Assembly: GCA_002502785.1 (NCBI GenBank) | Contig: DAQG01000045.1 | Coordinates: 1 to 7,227 of the forward strand | Direction of reading: 5' to 3' | Source of the DNA: Methanothrix harundinacea | Lineage (GTDB): Archaea > Halobacteriota > Methanosarcinia > Methanotrichales > Methanotrichaceae | Length of the DNA stretch: 7,227 nucleotides | In this document: in pieces, positions 6,827 through 7,227 of the stretch | Numbering within the stretch: position 1 is the first letter of the stretch | Layout: every line of letters begins with the position of its first letter | Notes under the pieces: model-generated | The model's input: only the letters and a program-made list of their open reading frames with translations | Told to the model about the DNA's origin: nothing | Databases searched by the model: none | Made by a program: the position numbers and the translations under genes

Positions 6827-6835
6827 TTAAATATA
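6827..6835 (-). promoter_or_regulatory. Archaeal TATA box for the pcn-priL operon
   Basis: Minus-strand TATATTTAA lies in the 53-bp TFS-pcn gap. A TSS about 25 bases downstream would fall near 6805, giving a short leader of about 15 bases that includes the GAGGGGG Shine-Dalgarno (6799-6805). Position and sequence fit an archaeal TBP site. The downstream genes, including the CHAT gene, could be transcribed from it. Confidence 0.55.
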
Positions 6836-6844
6836 GATTACCCA

Positions 6845-7156
6845 TCAGTCGTACTCTCTCCAGGTGAAATCACATTTTGTGCATCTGAAGAAGCGGACTT
6901 CGCTCTCGTCGGCGGATCGCAGCTGGCGTAGCCACCAGTAGGCGGTGTCGTTCCCACATTCAGGACACTTGTACTTGGTGGTGGGAAGCCCCGCCGACTC
7001 TGCGTCCTCGATCACCGTCATGGTACGCTCTTTCTGCTCGGTCTTGCTGACGATGTTATCGCCCTTCTTCATCTCGACCTTCTTGCCGCACCTTCTGCAG
7101 ACCAGCACGCCATCCGCCGGCACCATTATGCTCTTACAATCGGGACAAAACTCCAT
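6845..7156 (-). CDS. tfs: Transcription factor S (TFIIS/RPB9-like RNA polymerase cleavage factor)
   Basis: 103 residues from the ATG at 7154-7156. TFS enters the RNA polymerase secondary channel and stimulates cleavage of backtracked transcripts. The N-terminal zinc ribbon has C4, C7, C20 and C23 (MEFCPDC, VCRRC). The C-terminal ribbon has C64, C67, C92 and C95 (KCPEC, RCTKC). The RSADES loop keeps the acidic pair D83-E84 needed for cleavage stimulation, and the protein ends in the typical TWREYD. A GTG at 7172-7174 would add six residues (STRHL region), but family members start at MxFCP. A TATA-like box centred 28 bases before the ATG also fits a leaderless start there. It is encoded directly upstream of pcn in the same direction. 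Confidence 0.95.
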   Translation of the reverse strand: MEFCPDCKSIMVPADGVLVCRRCGKKVEMKKGDNIVSKTEQKERTMTVIEDAESAGLPTTKYKCPECGNDTAYWWLRQLRSADESEVRFFRCTKCDFTWREYD

Positions 7157-7160
7157 CAGA

Positions 7161-7180
7161 TGACGAGTACTCACTCGTCA
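7161..7180. promoter_or_regulatory. Perfect inverted repeat upstream of tfs (possible operator)
   Basis: TGACGAGT and ACTCGTCA form perfect 8-bp arms around a 4-base centre. The dyad lies between the TATA-like box and the tfs ATG, a position where a bound regulator would block RNA polymerase. If translation began at the GTG at 7174 it would partly overlap coding sequence. No regulator is identified. Confidence 0.45.
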
Positions 7181-7188
7181 TATTAAAG
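7180..7188 (-). promoter_or_regulatory. TATA-like box for tfs
   Basis: Minus-strand CTTTAATAT is centred about 28 bases upstream of the tfs ATG at 7156, matching archaeal TATA-to-TSS spacing for a leaderless or nearly leaderless transcript. There is no Shine-Dalgarno before the ATG, which agrees with this. Confidence 0.4.
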
Positions 7189-7227
7189 TTTACCAGTTGA
7201 GTAAAGGTATACCCCTCTCCAGATTTT

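Overview
The window looks like chromosomal DNA of a methanogenic euryarchaeon. It holds a contiguous minus-strand run of archaeal information-processing genes: transcription factor S (TFS), the PCNA sliding clamp (pcn) and the large DNA primase subunit (priL). It also carries a multi-PAS sensor histidine kinase of the type common in Methanosarcinales. High GC in the core genes, archaeal TATA-like boxes and ATGA stop/start overlaps suggest a Methanothrix/Methanosaeta-like genome. That genus assignment is an inference.

Layout from left to right: (1) a plus-strand histidine kinase, open at the left edge, with a degenerate receiver, four PAS domains and HisKA/HATPase domains (3-2672). (2) A convergent GNAT acetyltransferase (2591-3154, minus), overlapping the kinase tail to tail by 82 bp. 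(3) A short remnant of the 3' end of priL (about 3151-3270, minus) whose TGA stop overlaps the GNAT start codon. (4) An AT-rich CHAT-domain protease gene with a C-terminal domain resembling DUF2441/ADP-ribosyltransferases (3312-5030, minus). (5) Intact priL (5050-6051), pcn (6048-6791) and TFS (6845-7156), all minus. There is no gene-free stretch over 300 bases.

The most notable structure is at 3181-5159. An 80-bp segment of the priL 3' end, encoding two of the four predicted Fe-S cysteine ligands, occurs twice as a direct repeat with 78 of 80 bases identical. The CHAT gene lies between the copies. The distal copy keeps the ATGA junction to the GNAT gene and so looks like the ancestral end of priL. 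The proximal copy completes the present priL with a different, AT-rich tail. The best reading is that a cassette of about 1.9 kb, carrying the CHAT gene and a replacement priL end, entered an ancestral pcn-priL-GNAT operon without destroying the primase. No integrase is present in the cassette.

Functionally, TFS, pcn and priL are transcription and replication housekeeping genes. The CHAT gene is probably a conflict or defence-type protease-effector placed downstream of them, and may be co-transcribed with them. The kinase is an unrelated signalling gene.
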